From an uncultured Bacteroidales bacterium (GTDB taxonomy: Bacteria; Bacteroidota; Bacteroidia; Bacteroidales; Paludibacteraceae), in assembly GCA_900316845.1 (NCBI GenBank), contig ONEG01000005.1, positions 1 to 64,000 on the forward strand: a stretch of 64,000 nucleotides of DNA. The letters run 5' to 3'. Positions 25,030 to 33,621 of the stretch are shown one piece after another. Positions within the stretch are counted from its first letter, which is position 1; every line of letters starts with the position of its first letter. Position numbers and translations under genes: made by a program. The notes under the pieces are model-generated. The model saw nothing but the letters and a program-made list of their open reading frames with translations, had not been told where the DNA came from and ran no database searches.

Positions 25030-27363
25030 ATAATAATCCTTCTACTGTCAGCCTTGGCAGTCTTTCTGCCGTCACAGGCGGTAGAGACCATCATCGTGGG
25101 GGAGATTGTGAGTGAGACGACGGGTGAAGCGATACCGAATGTCAACATCCATTTCCGCGGCACGAAGATCGGCACGACATCCGACGCCAACGGCTCATAC
25201 GCCCTGCGGGTAGATATGCAGGCGAAGGCGCAGTTGGTTTTCTCCGCCGTGGGGTATTATACCCAGCGTTTTGAGATCGAACCGGGTGCTATGGCAGGGC
25301 TGCAGGTAGCCATGCGGGAAAAAGTGGCCACCCTGACGGAGGTTGTCGTGGCGCCGAATGAGAACCCGGCGTTGGAGTTATTGCGGAAGGTACGTGACCA
25401 CCGCCCCGAGAACGACCGGACGCTGCATCCGGAGAACAGCGCAGTCCTTCGCCGGACGCAGGAGTTATACGTCTCGCATATCTCTAAACGGCATCTGAGA
25501 AGGGCGCTATGGCGCAGCCTGCAAGCCGGCATGTTCAGTCAGGAGGACTCGACATATATCCTGCCGCTCTACCGCGAGACGCAGTCTTTCCGCGCTGAAG
25601 GCAAAGAGTTCACGCCCGCCAATGACCAGATGACGCAGGCGCTCATCCTCTCGCCGACCGATTATTCGGGACTGATCGGAGGCGAAGGCAACCTCAATTT
25701 CTACGCACCTTCCGTCTCGCTCATGGGTCATGCGTTCCTGTCTCCGCTGGCGCCTTCCGGCAACCTTTATTACCGGTATTATCTGGTAGGCGAGGACACG
25801 ATTCATTTTCGGACCCGCAATCCTTTTTATGCCACTTTCAACGGTGAGATGGTGATCGATACCGCCACTTTTGCGTTGCGGTCTATCAGCGCATACGTGC
25901 CGGCGGAGGTGGCGGTCAACTACGTCAACTCGCTCCATCTGAGCCAGACCCTCGCGCCGGACGGAGCGATCGCCGACGAGCAGATTTCCGTTCTGCTGGA
26001 TGTCGCCGTGCAGGGCGAGCAACCCGGCACCGTCTTCCCCACTCTGTTGCTGACCACACGGCTGGCGAATCCGAGTGTTTCGGTTAGCTATAGTAGCCAT
26101 AGTAGCCCTAGTAGCCCTAGTAGCCCTGGTATCACTAGTAGTCCTGGTGTGCAGAGCGATAGTGCTTTTGCGGCGCTGGACAGTATGCCGATTATTCGCA
26201 CAGCGAAATGGTTTGCGACGATTGTTGCTACCGGCTATATCCCTACCGGCACGCCGGTGGACATCGGTCATGTGGAGGAGATCCTGCAGGTCAACAAGCA
26301 CGAGGGTGTGCATATCGGTCTGCCGTTCCGTACGAACGAGCGGTTCTCCAAAGTCGTCTCGCTGGAGGCATCGGTGGGTTACGGATTCAAGGACCGGCTG
26401 CCCAAAGGCATGGGACGCATCTCCGTCAATCTGCCTACTCCGCGGCGGAACTACATGCAGTTGGAGTACAACGACCGGTATGTGTGGTCGGAGGTCGATG
26501 ACTTCGACCGGCTGCTGCGGGAGAACTCCATGGGATGGGGCAACTTCGATTTCACGGCATACGCTTTTGAGGCACTCCATCGCGACTCGCTGTGCGTCAA
26601 TACCGCCATGCGGCAACGGCAGATTCAGTTCCACTGGTTCGCCGACTGGTCGCCCAATATAGAGAGCCGAACCTTTATCCGCGCGGGATGGCAAGGAGGG
26701 TGTGCCTATCAGTCACTCAACCTGATTGCCCGTCTGAGTTGGGGCGAGCGCAAGTACGACGGATTCTTCGCGCGCCGCTATGCTTATTCAGGAAGATATC
26801 CGGTGTTGTATGCCGGTCTGGAAGCCGGGCATTGGTCCGGGTCGGGGGGAACTTCCTCTCTGTACGCCCATCTGCGCCTGATGCTCACGCAGCATGCCCA
26901 GTTAGGCATGGGCGGGACGCTGAGTTATGCGTTTCAGGCAGGTGCCATCTTCGGTTCTGTGCCTTCGTTCCTGCTCTGGCAGGCATCCGCGAACCAAGGC
27001 TACGCCTATGATCCCTACCGTTTCACGTTCCTCCATGCATACCAACTGATGGCGGATAAGTATGTCGCGTTGCAAACGGAGTGGAACGGTCAGGGCATCC
27101 TCTTCAACCTCATCCCCGGTGTCCGGTGGCTGCACCTGCGCGAACTCGTCGAAGCGAAGATCGCCTATGGGTATCTGTCAGCGCAGCGTTCTGTCAGTCC
27201 GCCGGACGGTCTGTACTCCGTTAGCCCGCAGGGCGGTCTATATGGCGAAGTGGGTGTCGGCATCGGTAATATCCTCCGCGTATGCGATCTATATTCCGTG
27301 TGGGGTTTCACACCCGGGGCGACCTCCTGGGGCATCCGTTTCCGCATCCATCTGGGGCTATAG
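25012..27363 (+). CDS. DUF5686-type outer-membrane protein with a carboxypeptidase-like regulatory domain
   Basis: A 783-residue protein. A signal peptide (IIILLLSALAVFLPSQA) precedes a CarboxypepD_reg-like domain (SETTGEAIPNVNIHFRGTKI, GTTSDANGSY). The following segment (ENPALELLRKVRDHRPEN) and the C-terminal barrel strands match the DUF5686 family, TonB-receptor-like proteins without a classical plug. The start codon lies in an ATATCGA-type repeat. Two low-complexity in-frame inserts occur, near residue 360 (SSHSSPSSPSSP) and near residue 725 (SVSPPDGLYSVSPQGGLY). Function unknown. Confidence 0.82.
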   Translation: MSRYRKIIILLLSALAVFLPSQAVETIIVGEIVSETTGEAIPNVNIHFRGTKIGTTSDANGSYALRVDMQAKAQLVFSAVGYYTQRFEIEPGAMAGLQVAMREKVATLTEVVVAPNENPALELLRKVRDHRPENDRTLHPENSAVLRRTQELYVSHISKRHLRRALWRSLQAGMFSQEDSTYILPLYRETQSFRAEGKEFTPANDQMTQALILSPTDYSGLIGGEGNLNFYAPSVSLMGHAFLSPLAPSGNLYYRYYLVGEDTIHFRTRNPFYATFNGEMVIDTATFALRSISAYVPAEVAVNYVNSLHLSQTLAPDGAIADEQISVLLDVAVQGEQPGTVFPTLLLTTRLANPSVSVSYSSHSSPSSPSSPGITSSPGVQSDSAFAALDSMPIIRTAKWFATIVATGYIPTGTPVDIGHVEEILQVNKHEGVHIGLPFRTNERFSKVVSLEASVGYGFKDRLPKGMGRISVNLPTPRRNYMQLEYNDRYVWSEVDDFDRLLRENSMGWGNFDFTAYAFEALHRDSLCVNTAMRQRQIQFHWFADWSPNIESRTFIRAGWQGGCAYQSLNLIARLSWGERKYDGFFARRYAYSGRYPVLYAGLEAGHWSGSGGTSSLYAHLRLMLTQHAQLGMGGTLSYAFQAGAIFGSVPSFLLWQASANQGYAYDPYRFTFLHAYQLMADKYVALQTEWNGQGILFNLIPGVRWLHLRELVEAKIAYGYLSAQRSVSPPDGLYSVSPQGGLYGEVGVGIGNILRVCDLYSVWGFTPGATSWGIRFRIHLGL
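26088..26149. repeat. 9-bp tandem repeat inside the DUF5686 gene
   Basis: About six AGTAGCCCT-like units in frame, giving SSHSSPSSPSSPGITSSP. The first three AGTAGCCCT copies are perfect, so this tract is probably length-variable between strains. Confidence 0.85.
27178..27240. repeat. In-frame duplicated element near the 3' end of the DUF5686 gene
   Basis: Two imperfect copies encode SVSPPDGLY and SVSPQGGLY, preceded by a third GTCAGCGCAGCG unit. The GTCAGC...CGGTCTGT wording resembles the xseA tandem unit at 12021. Confidence 0.6.
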
Positions 27364-27382
27364 CCCGAAAAAAACGGGACGT

Positions 27383-27470
27383 AGATGTCCGTAATGGTCG
27401 CGAGATGGTCGCGGGATTGGACCGTAAATGGAGGCTAAAAGGAGGCAAAAAGGAGGCTAAAAGGGGGCAA
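27383..27470. repeat. GGTCGCGGGA-type intergenic repeat, copy 1
   Basis: ATGGTCGCGAGATGGTCGCG followed by GGATTGGACCGTAAATGGAGG and several AAAAGGAGGC units, in the 3' region after the DUF5686 gene. It corresponds to 38424-38502, which reads GGTCGCGGGAATGGGCCGTA then ATTAGGCT...AAGGCAAAG. Confidence 0.7.
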
Positions 27471-27536
27471 GTGCGTGTCTATTGACAAAAAAATATGATT
27501 AAAAAGTACTATTTTACAAAAAAAGTGCGAAAAAAT

Positions 27537-27567
27537 TTGGTCATGTCAAAATTTTGTTGTACCTTTG
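27537..27567 (+). promoter_or_regulatory. Promoter of tRNA-Gln and probably rplY
   Basis: TTG (27537-27539), 20 bp with GTCATGTCAAAA, TACCTTTG (27560-27567). Transcription should begin about 50 nt before the tRNA. Confidence 0.85.
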
Positions 27568-27579
27568 CACCCGCTTTTC

Positions 27580-27618
27580 ACCAAATGATCAAATCGTAAA
27601 TGACCAAATGGTAAATGG
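27580..27618. repeat. AAATGGTAAAT-type repeat in the tRNA-Gln leader
   Basis: CCAAATGATCAAATCGTAAA followed by TGACCAAATGGTAAATGG. It lies between the promoter and the tRNA 5' end, so it would be removed by tRNA processing. Confidence 0.7.
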
Positions 27619-27621
27619 TTT

Positions 27622-27691
27622 TGTCCACTCGTATATCGGTATTACACCGGATTTTGGTTCCGAGAAGCGAGGTTCGACTCCTCGGTGGACA
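27622..27691 (+). tRNA. tRNA-Gln (TTG)
   Basis: Acceptor stem TGTCCAC (27622-27628) pairs with GTGGACA (27685-27691). The D arm is GTA...TAC, and the T arm CGAGG-TTCGACT-CCTCG is perfect. The anticodon loop is TTTTGGT with anticodon TTG (27654-27656). The outermost anticodon-stem pair is a C-A mismatch. No CCA is encoded. The tRNA lies in the leader region of rplY. Confidence 0.92.
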
Positions 27692-27693
27692 AC

Positions 27694-27713
27694 AAGGCTG
27701 CGTAGGCAGCCTT
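27694..27713 (+). terminator. Hairpin directly after tRNA-Gln (weak terminator or processing site)
   Basis: AAGGCTGC (27694-27701), loop GTAG, GCAGCCTT (27706-27713), followed only by TAGTTTG, so termination is probably partial. The remaining gap to rplY (27714-27864) holds AGTTTGAAA-type repeats with an inverted partner (TTTCAAACT) and a GCGGC-TT-GCCGC hairpin, with no gene that I can see. Confidence 0.55.
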
Positions 27714-27864
27714 TAGTTTGAAATAGTTTGGCACTTTGTGCTGGTTTGATAGTTTGAAATCGTTAAAACTCAGACAAAGCGGCTTGCCGCTCAAACCCTC
27801 AAACTTTCAAACTGTTAATGTGTATGGAATACACGGTATTAAGTAACACAAAACATTATTAACA

Positions 27865-28422
27865 ATGAAAGAATTTGCACTTGTAGGTACTCCTCGTAGC
27901 GAGTACGGCAAGAAAGCCGCTAAGGCTCTCCGCGCAGAGGAGTTGGTTCCCTGCAACATCTATGGCTGTGGTCTGAACTGCACGTTCACCGTTGCTGCAG
28001 CTGACGTACGTAAACTGATTTACAGCCCTGACACGCAGATCGTTGACCTCACCATCGGTGACACCAAGACGAAAGCGATCGTTAAGGAGCTTCAGTTCCA
28101 CCCGATTGATGGCAAGACGCTGCATATCGATTTCCTCGCCGTTGACGAGAAGAAGCCGGTAGTAGTAGAGATCCCTATTCAGTTGAACGGTCTCGCTGAG
28201 GGTGTTAAAGCCGGTGGTAAGCTGGTTCAGGATATGCGTAAGTTGAAAGTACAGGGTATCTACACCGCTTTCCCGGATCGCATCAATATCGATGTAACCG
28301 AGCTCGGTTTGGGCAAGAAGATCGCTGTAGCTGACGTGAAGATCGAGGGTCTGAAATTCGTCAACCCGGCTGACGCTTGCGTAGCTGAAGTGAAGGCTAC
28401 CCGCCAGAGCAAACAAGCCTAA
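27865..28422 (+). CDS. rplY: 50S ribosomal protein L25/general stress protein Ctc
   Basis: A 185-residue protein binding 5S rRNA. The N-terminal L25 domain ([20 protein letters not shown] with [34 protein letters not shown]) is followed by the TL5/Ctc C-terminal beta domain ([40 protein letters not shown]). The long form is usual in Bacteroidota. The stop overlaps the pth start (TAATG); the rplY-pth pair is a common bacterial arrangement. Confidence 0.96.
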   Translation: MKEFALVGTPRSEYGKKAAKALRAEELVPCNIYGCGLNCTFTVAAADVRKLIYSPDTQIVDLTIGDTKTKAIVKELQFHPIDGKTLHIDFLAVDEKKPVVVEIPIQLNGLAEGVKAGGKLVQDMRKLKVQGIYTAFPDRINIDVTELGLGKKIAVADVKIEGLKFVNPADACVAEVKATRQSKQA

Positions 28423-28985
28423 TGAAGTTTCTCATCGTTGGACTTGGTAACATCGGCTCCGAATATCAGGAGACGAGGCATAACATCGGCTTTAAAATAG
28501 TCGATGTTTTTGCTAATAGTGTAGGGGCTCAGTGGGAGGACAAGCGGTACGGGTTCGTCGCCAGATGCAGGGTGAAGAACGCGGAGATGGTTCTCCTGAA
28601 GCCCTCTACCTATATGAACCTCAGCGGCAACGCCGTGCGGTACTGGCTGCAACAGGAGAAGATCCCCATCGAGAACATGCTCGTGCTGGTGGATGACCTG
28701 AACCTGCCGTTCGGCACCATCCGGATCCGCAAGCAGGGCTCGAACGGCGGCCACAACGGGCTGGGGAACATACAATCTGTATTAGGAACGGACGCGTACG
28801 CACGCGTGCGGTTCGGCATCGGCAATGAATACACCCGCGGCGCGCAAATCAATTTCGTGCTGGGCGAGTGGACCGAGGAGGAGAAGAAACAGCTTGACGA
28901 GCGGTTGAAAGTGACGACAGAGATCATTCCGTCTTTCTGCCTCGCGGGCATCGACCGCACGATGAATCAGTTCAATAATAAATGA
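28422..28985 (+). CDS. pth: Peptidyl-tRNA hydrolase
   Basis: A 187-residue enzyme releasing peptides from prematurely dissociated peptidyl-tRNA. N-terminus [20 protein letters not shown] gives the catalytic His and nearby Asn. [35 protein letters not shown] (conserved Asp) and [15 protein letters not shown] complete the family pattern. The length is normal. It overlaps the next gene as ATGA. Confidence 0.96.
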   Translation: MKFLIVGLGNIGSEYQETRHNIGFKIVDVFANSVGAQWEDKRYGFVARCRVKNAEMVLLKPSTYMNLSGNAVRYWLQQEKIPIENMLVLVDDLNLPFGTIRIRKQGSNGGHNGLGNIQSVLGTDAYARVRFGIGNEYTRGAQINFVLGEWTEEEKKQLDERLKVTTEIIPSFCLAGIDRTMNQFNNK

Positions 28986-30919
28986 CAGACAAGGTCAAAT
29001 ATCACCCTTGGGTAGTAGCCGTCAGCAACTGGCTGTTGGTGATGGCTATCTTTTCGGTTTCCCGCCTCTTTTACTACCTGACGAACATGAGTTCGTATCC
29101 GGACGTCAGCGCAGTTCATCTCCTGGAGATGCTTTATGGCGGTATCCGGTTTGATATGACGGCCTTGCTCTATCTCAACAGCGTCTATCTTCTGATGGAG
29201 CTGCTGCCACTCCGATTGCGCGGCAACGCCACCTACCAGCAGGTAGCGCGATGGTTCTACTGGATCCCAAACGGTCTTGCCATCGTGGTTAACTGCGTTG
29301 ATATGGTCTATATGCAGTTCACCGGCAGGAGGACAACCATCACCTTCTTTACGGAGTTTCAGAACGATAATAACTTAGCGCATATCTTCTTCACCTCGGC
29401 GCTGCAGTATTGGTACGTCACCCTCTTTGGATTGGCGATGATGGCGCTGATGGTACTGCTCACGCGGCGAACGATACAGACGGATGACAGCCGTCGTCCG
29501 GCGATGTATTACTGCTCCGAATCGGCACTTTTCGCCCTTTCGGTCTATTTCGTCGTCATCGGTATCCGCGGTGGTTTTGGGGCGTTCACCAGACCGATCA
29601 CTCTCAGTAACGCACTTCAATACACCAACCATCCCAACGAAACGAACATCGTGCTGAATACACCTTTTGCATTGATGCGATCGTCCGAAGGACAGGTTTT
29701 TCCTACACTTCATTATTTCGAAGAGGAGGAGTTGGAGAAGATCATGAGCCCTGTCCATCAGCCGTCAGCCCATTGCGCCCTGCAGAAGAAAAACGTAGTG
29801 GTCTTTATCCTGGAGAGCTTCTCCAAAGAGTACATCGGCTATTTTAACCGGGATCTGGACAACGGCACCTACCGGGGCTACACTCCTTTCCTGGATTCGT
29901 TGGCTGCGCATTCTCTGACTTTCCCTTTGACGCTGGCTACCGGGCGCAAATCCATCGATGCCATGCCCTCCGTGCTATCCTCCATTCCTATGATCATCTC
30001 TCCGTACATCCTGACACCTTATTCCACGGATAATGTAGCATCCCTGGCCTCTTATCTAGGAGAAAAGGGCTGGCAGACGGGCTTCTTCCACGGAGCGCCA
30101 AACGGCAGCATGGGCTTTTTAGCCTATTCGCGGTCCTGCGGTTTTGAGGCGTATTATGGCAAAGACGAATATAATAATGATGCGGACTACGATGGCTATT
30201 GGGCTATATGGGACGAGGAGTTCATGCAGTTCTTCGGGCGCACGATGAGCACCATGAAGGAGCCGTTTATGACCGCCCTTTTTACTGCAACCAGCCACCA
30301 TCCTTTCCAAGTTCCCGAGCGGTATGAAGGGGTCTTCCCGGAAGGCACCCATCCGCTGCATCGATGCATCGGTTACTCGGACCACGCTTTGCGCCGGTTC
30401 TTTGAATTTGCCCGGACACAGCCATGGTATGAGAACACTTTGTTTGTCATCACCGCCGACCATACCAACGTGCTCACGCATCCGGAATATACCACCGATA
30501 AAGGGCGGTATGAAGTGCCCATCATCTTTTTTGACCCGCAGATGGACGAGGCTCTGCGCACGCGTGAGAGGAATTTTCCGGTTGCGCAAACGGATATACT
30601 CCCCTCCGTACTGGAATACATCGGGTACGACGAGCCCTATTTTGCATTTGGCCAGGACGCCATTATGTCCGACAAAAAAGTGCCGTACGTAGTGAACTAC
30701 AATAACCCTGTCTATCAGATTTTCTCCGACAGCCTGATGATGCAGTTTGACGGAAAAGAAGTCATCGGATTGTATAATTTTCAGGAGGACCGGTTGTTGC
30801 AGCACAACATCCTATCGCGTATCAACGAGCCGGCTCCCCAAGAGATGTTACGCTACCTGCAAGCGACTATCCAACAATACGTCACCCGGATAAAAGAGAA
30901 TCGTTTAACCATAGAGTAA
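28982..30919 (+). CDS. LtaS-like membrane sulfatase/phosphoglycerol transferase
   Basis: A 645-residue protein with about five N-terminal membrane helices (residues 1-210) and a periplasmic alkaline-phosphatase-fold domain. The metal and catalytic segments are [33 protein letters not shown] (nucleophile position, Ser in place of the Thr of lipoteichoic acid synthase), [12 protein letters not shown] and [11 protein letters not shown]. In Gram-negative relatives such enzymes transfer phosphoglycerol or phosphoethanolamine to envelope glycans or lipids; the exact acceptor is unknown. It overlaps pth by 4 bp. Confidence 0.87.
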   Translation: MTDKVKYHPWVVAVSNWLLVMAIFSVSRLFYYLTNMSSYPDVSAVHLLEMLYGGIRFDMTALLYLNSVYLLMELLPLRLRGNATYQQVARWFYWIPNGLAIVVNCVDMVYMQFTGRRTTITFFTEFQNDNNLAHIFFTSALQYWYVTLFGLAMMALMVLLTRRTIQTDDSRRPAMYYCSESALFALSVYFVVIGIRGGFGAFTRPITLSNALQYTNHPNETNIVLNTPFALMRSSEGQVFPTLHYFEEEELEKIMSPVHQPSAHCALQKKNVVVFILESFSKEYIGYFNRDLDNGTYRGYTPFLDSLAAHSLTFPLTLATGRKSIDAMPSVLSSIPMIISPYILTPYSTDNVASLASYLGEKGWQTGFFHGAPNGSMGFLAYSRSCGFEAYYGKDEYNNDADYDGYWAIWDEEFMQFFGRTMSTMKEPFMTALFTATSHHPFQVPERYEGVFPEGTHPLHRCIGYSDHALRRFFEFARTQPWYENTLFVITADHTNVLTHPEYTTDKGRYEVPIIFFDPQMDEALRTRERNFPVAQTDILPSVLEYIGYDEPYFAFGQDAIMSDKKVPYVVNYNNPVYQIFSDSLMMQFDGKEVIGLYNFQEDRLLQHNILSRINEPAPQEMLRYLQATIQQYVTRIKENRLTIE

Positions 30920-30920
30920 G

Positions 30921-31328
30921 ATGGAAGTAAGAGTAGATAAATACCTCTGGGCGATGCGGATCTACAAGACGCGGTCGATCGCTGCGGACGCCTGCAAGAA
31001 TGGGCGTATCACCATGGGTGGCGTACAAATAAAGCCCAGCCGGACTTTCAAGATCGGCGATCAGTTCTCCGTGCGCAAGGGTCCTATCACGTACACCTAC
31101 CAGGTGCTGCAACTGAGCGAGAACCGCTTGGGGGCAAAGCTCGTGCCGGAATACATGCGCGACTGCACGGATCCGAAGCAGCTGGAGCTGTTGGAGTTAG
31201 CCCGTATGGCGGGTAACGGCGTTCGCGACAGAGGTCTGGGACGCCCGACAAAGAAAGACCGCCGAGACATAGAGACCTTCATGAGCGACAGTTATCTCGA
31301 CGAAATAGATTGGGACGATGAGGAGTAA
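30921..31328 (+). CDS. S4-domain RNA-binding protein, Hsp15-like
   Basis: A 135-residue protein starting with an S4 domain (RVDKYLWAMRIYKTRSIAAD, NGRITMGGVQIKPSRTFKIG) and a basic, then acidic tail (RDRGLGRPTKKDRRDIETF, DEIDWDDEE). Hsp15 rescues stalled 50S subunits that carry nascent chains, which fits the neighbourhood of pth and rplY. It starts one base after the LtaS-like gene and overlaps the DUF4924 gene by 11 bp. Confidence 0.88.
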   Translation: MEVRVDKYLWAMRIYKTRSIAADACKNGRITMGGVQIKPSRTFKIGDQFSVRKGPITYTYQVLQLSENRLGAKLVPEYMRDCTDPKQLELLELARMAGNGVRDRGLGRPTKKDRRDIETFMSDSYLDEIDWDDEE

Positions 31329-31767
31329 AAAGGACAATATAGCCGAATATATCCTTTATCTATGGCAGATGGAGGATTTTTTGCGCGCCTTCCCCGCTCA
31401 GGCGGAGGGTAATGAGGAGTTGCGCGAACTGAAAGAGATGATGCACCGCGAAGGCATCACCGAGAGCGGTCATCTGCAGTTGGCGAAGAACGCATTAGAG
31501 GAGTTGGAGGAGTTGCATGCCTCGCTCCTTGACGAAGACGCCATGTACCGCGCCGCCATCATCCGTCTGAAACCCTCGTTGAATCTGCTCAAAGCGAAGA
31601 CCGACCGCCCGACGATGAGTGACATAGAGGCGTGTCTTATTCTGCTGTACCAGGTGATGCTGCTGCGGTTACAGAAACGCGAGATCTCCCCGGAGACCGC
31701 GTCCGTACAAGAGCAGGCAACGAAGTTGTTGCGGTTTTTAAGTCGCGCTTACCGCGACGTTAAATAG
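31318..31767 (+). CDS. DUF4924 family protein
   Basis: A 149-residue all-helical soluble protein restricted to Bacteroidota. Recognised from NIAEYILYLWQMEDFLRAFP, MMHREGITESGHLQLAKNAL with EELEELHASLL, and the C-terminal LLKAKTDRPTMSDIEACLIL. Function unknown. It overlaps the S4-domain gene and precedes nth. Confidence 0.82.
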   Translation: MRSKKDNIAEYILYLWQMEDFLRAFPAQAEGNEELRELKEMMHREGITESGHLQLAKNALEELEELHASLLDEDAMYRAAIIRLKPSLNLLKAKTDRPTMSDIEACLILLYQVMLLRLQKREISPETASVQEQATKLLRFLSRAYRDVK

Positions 31768-31783
31768 TTAAAGTGTTAAGATG

Positions 31784-31803
31784 GTTTTGCTTGACAGCAA
31801 AAC
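31784..31803 (+). other. Intergenic hairpin before nth
   Basis: GTTTTGC (31784-31790), loop TTGACA, GCAAAAC (31797-31803), flanked by GTTAAAGTGTTAAG and CGTTAAAC. No T-run follows, so it is probably a small repeat element or leader structure. Confidence 0.5.
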
Positions 31804-31820
31804 GTTAAACAATTAGCGAC

Positions 31821-32456
31821 ATGACGACCAAACAACGATTTGAACATATCCTTGCGTGGTTCGAGGCGAACATGCCGGTTGCGGAGAGCGAACTGAACTA
31901 CCGCAACCCGTACGAGTTACTGGTAGCCGTCATGCTCTCGGCACAGTGTACCGACAAGCGCGTCAATATGGTCACGCCGGCGTTGTTCGAGGCCTACCCC
32001 ACGCCGGAGAAATTAGCCACGGCAACGAGCGATGAGGTGTTCGAATACGTAAAGAGCGTCAGTTATCCCAGATCGAAAGCGGAACACTTAGTCGCCATGG
32101 CGCAGCGGCTGGTGGAGGTCTATCATGGTGAAGTGCCGGACACGATTGAAGAACTGCAGACGATGCAAGGCGTCGGGCGCAAGACCGCTAATGTCGTTTG
32201 TGCGGTCATCTGGAACCAACCGACCATGGCGGTCGATACCCATATCTTCCGCGTGAGCGAACGCATCGGACTGACAACAGGAAGCAAGAACCCCTTACAG
32301 ACCGAACGCCAGCTTGTCAAACACATCCCCGCGGAGGTTATCCCCAAGGCACATCACTGGCTGCTACTGCACGGACGGTATGTCTGCCAGGCCCGCAAAC
32401 CCAAATGCGGACAATGCGGGATTGCCGAATTTTGTAGATTTTTTGAGAAAAATTGA
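31821..32456 (+). CDS. nth: Endonuclease III
   Basis: A 211-residue base-excision repair glycosylase/AP-lyase acting on oxidised pyrimidines. It has the HhH motif with catalytic Lys (LQTMQGVGRKTANVV), the catalytic Asp in MAVDTHIFRVSERIGL, and a C-terminal [4Fe-4S] ligand set C-x6-C-x2-C-x5-C (CQARKPKCGQCGIAEFC). All key residues are present. Its stop codon is the first part of the hairpin that carries the recA promoter. Confidence 0.96.
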   Translation: MTTKQRFEHILAWFEANMPVAESELNYRNPYELLVAVMLSAQCTDKRVNMVTPALFEAYPTPEKLATATSDEVFEYVKSVSYPRSKAEHLVAMAQRLVEVYHGEVPDTIEELQTMQGVGRKTANVVCAVIWNQPTMAVDTHIFRVSERIGLTTGSKNPLQTERQLVKHIPAEVIPKAHHWLLLHGRYVCQARKPKCGQCGIAEFCRFFEKN

Positions 32457-32494
32457 CATACGCTTGCGTATGTCGTTTTTTTTTCGTAATTTTG
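32455..32494 (+). promoter_or_regulatory. recA promoter inside a palindrome that also looks like the nth terminator
   Basis: The inverted repeat GACATACGC (32455-32463), TT, GCGTATGTC (32466-32474), then G and nine T form a terminator-like hairpin at the nth stop. The same sequence supplies TTG (32464-32466), then 20 bp and TAATTTTG (32487-32494) for recA. An operator role for the palindrome (for example DNA-damage control) cannot be excluded; I see no classical LexA box. Confidence 0.8.
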
Positions 32495-32554
32495 CAGGCG
32501 AAATAACGGTATATCGATATTTCGGAATTACGAAACATTAAAAACAACTATATT

Positions 32555-33595
32555 ATGGCAGAAAAACAAGGACCATCGGCAGACAAACTGAAAGCGCTGC
32601 AAAACGCGATGGCAAAGATTGACAAAGACTTCGGAAAGGGCGCCATCATGCGTCTGGGTGATGAGAAGATAGAGGACGTTCCCGTGATTCCGACGGGTAG
32701 TCTGGGGTTGAACTACGCCTTAGGCGTCGGCGGTTATCCGAAAGGACGAATCATCGAGATTTACGGTCCGGAGTCGTCCGGTAAGACGACCCTCGCTATC
32801 CACGCGATGGCAGAGGTGCAGAAAGCCGGCGGCATTGCGGCAATCATCGATGCCGAGCATGCTTTCGACCGTTTCTACGCAGAGAAATTAGGTGTGAACA
32901 TCAACGACCTGCTGATCGCACAGCCGGACAGCGGCGAGCAGGCGCTGGAGATTGCTGACGAGTTGATCCGTTCGGCGGCAGTCGATCTGATCGTTATTGA
33001 CTCCGTGGCTGCGCTTACCCCGAAAGCGGAGATCGACGGCGACATGGGTGACAACAAGGTCGGCCTGCAGGCACGACTGATGTCCCAGGCACTGCGTAAG
33101 ATGACCGCGTCCGTCAACAAAACCGGTACCACCGTCATCTTCATCAACCAGCTGCGCGAGAAGATCGGCGTGATGTTCGGCAGCCCGGAGACCACCACCG
33201 GCGGTAACGCCCTGAAGTTCTATGCCTCCGTACGTCTGGATATCCGCCGCACGGGGCAGATCAAAGACGGTGACAACATCAAGGGTAACCAGGTACGCGT
33301 CAAAGTGGTGAAGAACAAAGTGGCGCCGCCGTTCAAGAAAGCGGAGTTCGACCTCATGTTCAACGAGGGCATCTCCAAGATCGGTGAGATCCTCGACTTC
33401 GCAGTAGCTACCGAGGTCATCAAGAAAAGCGGTTCGTTCTTCTCCTACGGCGACACCAAGCTCGGTCAGGGACGCGACAAGGTGAAAGATGTACTGGCGG
33501 AGAACCCCGACCTGTGCGATGAACTCGAAGGCAAGATCAGCGAGAAGATCAAAGAACTCGGTCTCGAGGCCGTTCTCAGTAAAATCGGCAAATAG
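32555..33595 (+). CDS. recA: Recombinase RecA
   Basis: A 346-residue protein with the Walker A loop [55 protein letters not shown] (Walker B), [20 protein letters not shown] with [20 protein letters not shown], and the C-terminal domain. It drives strand exchange and activates damage responses. It is transcribed from its own promoter (32464-32494). Confidence 0.98.
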   Translation: MAEKQGPSADKLKALQNAMAKIDKDFGKGAIMRLGDEKIEDVPVIPTGSLGLNYALGVGGYPKGRIIEIYGPESSGKTTLAIHAMAEVQKAGGIAAIIDAEHAFDRFYAEKLGVNINDLLIAQPDSGEQALEIADELIRSAAVDLIVIDSVAALTPKAEIDGDMGDNKVGLQARLMSQALRKMTASVNKTGTTVIFINQLREKIGVMFGSPETTTGGNALKFYASVRLDIRRTGQIKDGDNIKGNQVRVKVVKNKVAPPFKKAEFDLMFNEGISKIGEILDFAVATEVIKKSGSFFSYGDTKLGQGRDKVKDVLAENPDLCDELEGKISEKIKELGLEAVLSKIGK

Positions 33596-33621
33596 TCGAG
33601 CGGCTCGACACCCGGTTGGCT

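Noticed and set aside
30119..30805. A long minus-strand frame inside the LtaS-like gene
   Set aside because: No homology that I can recognise; it is the usual antisense shadow of a GC-rich gene.
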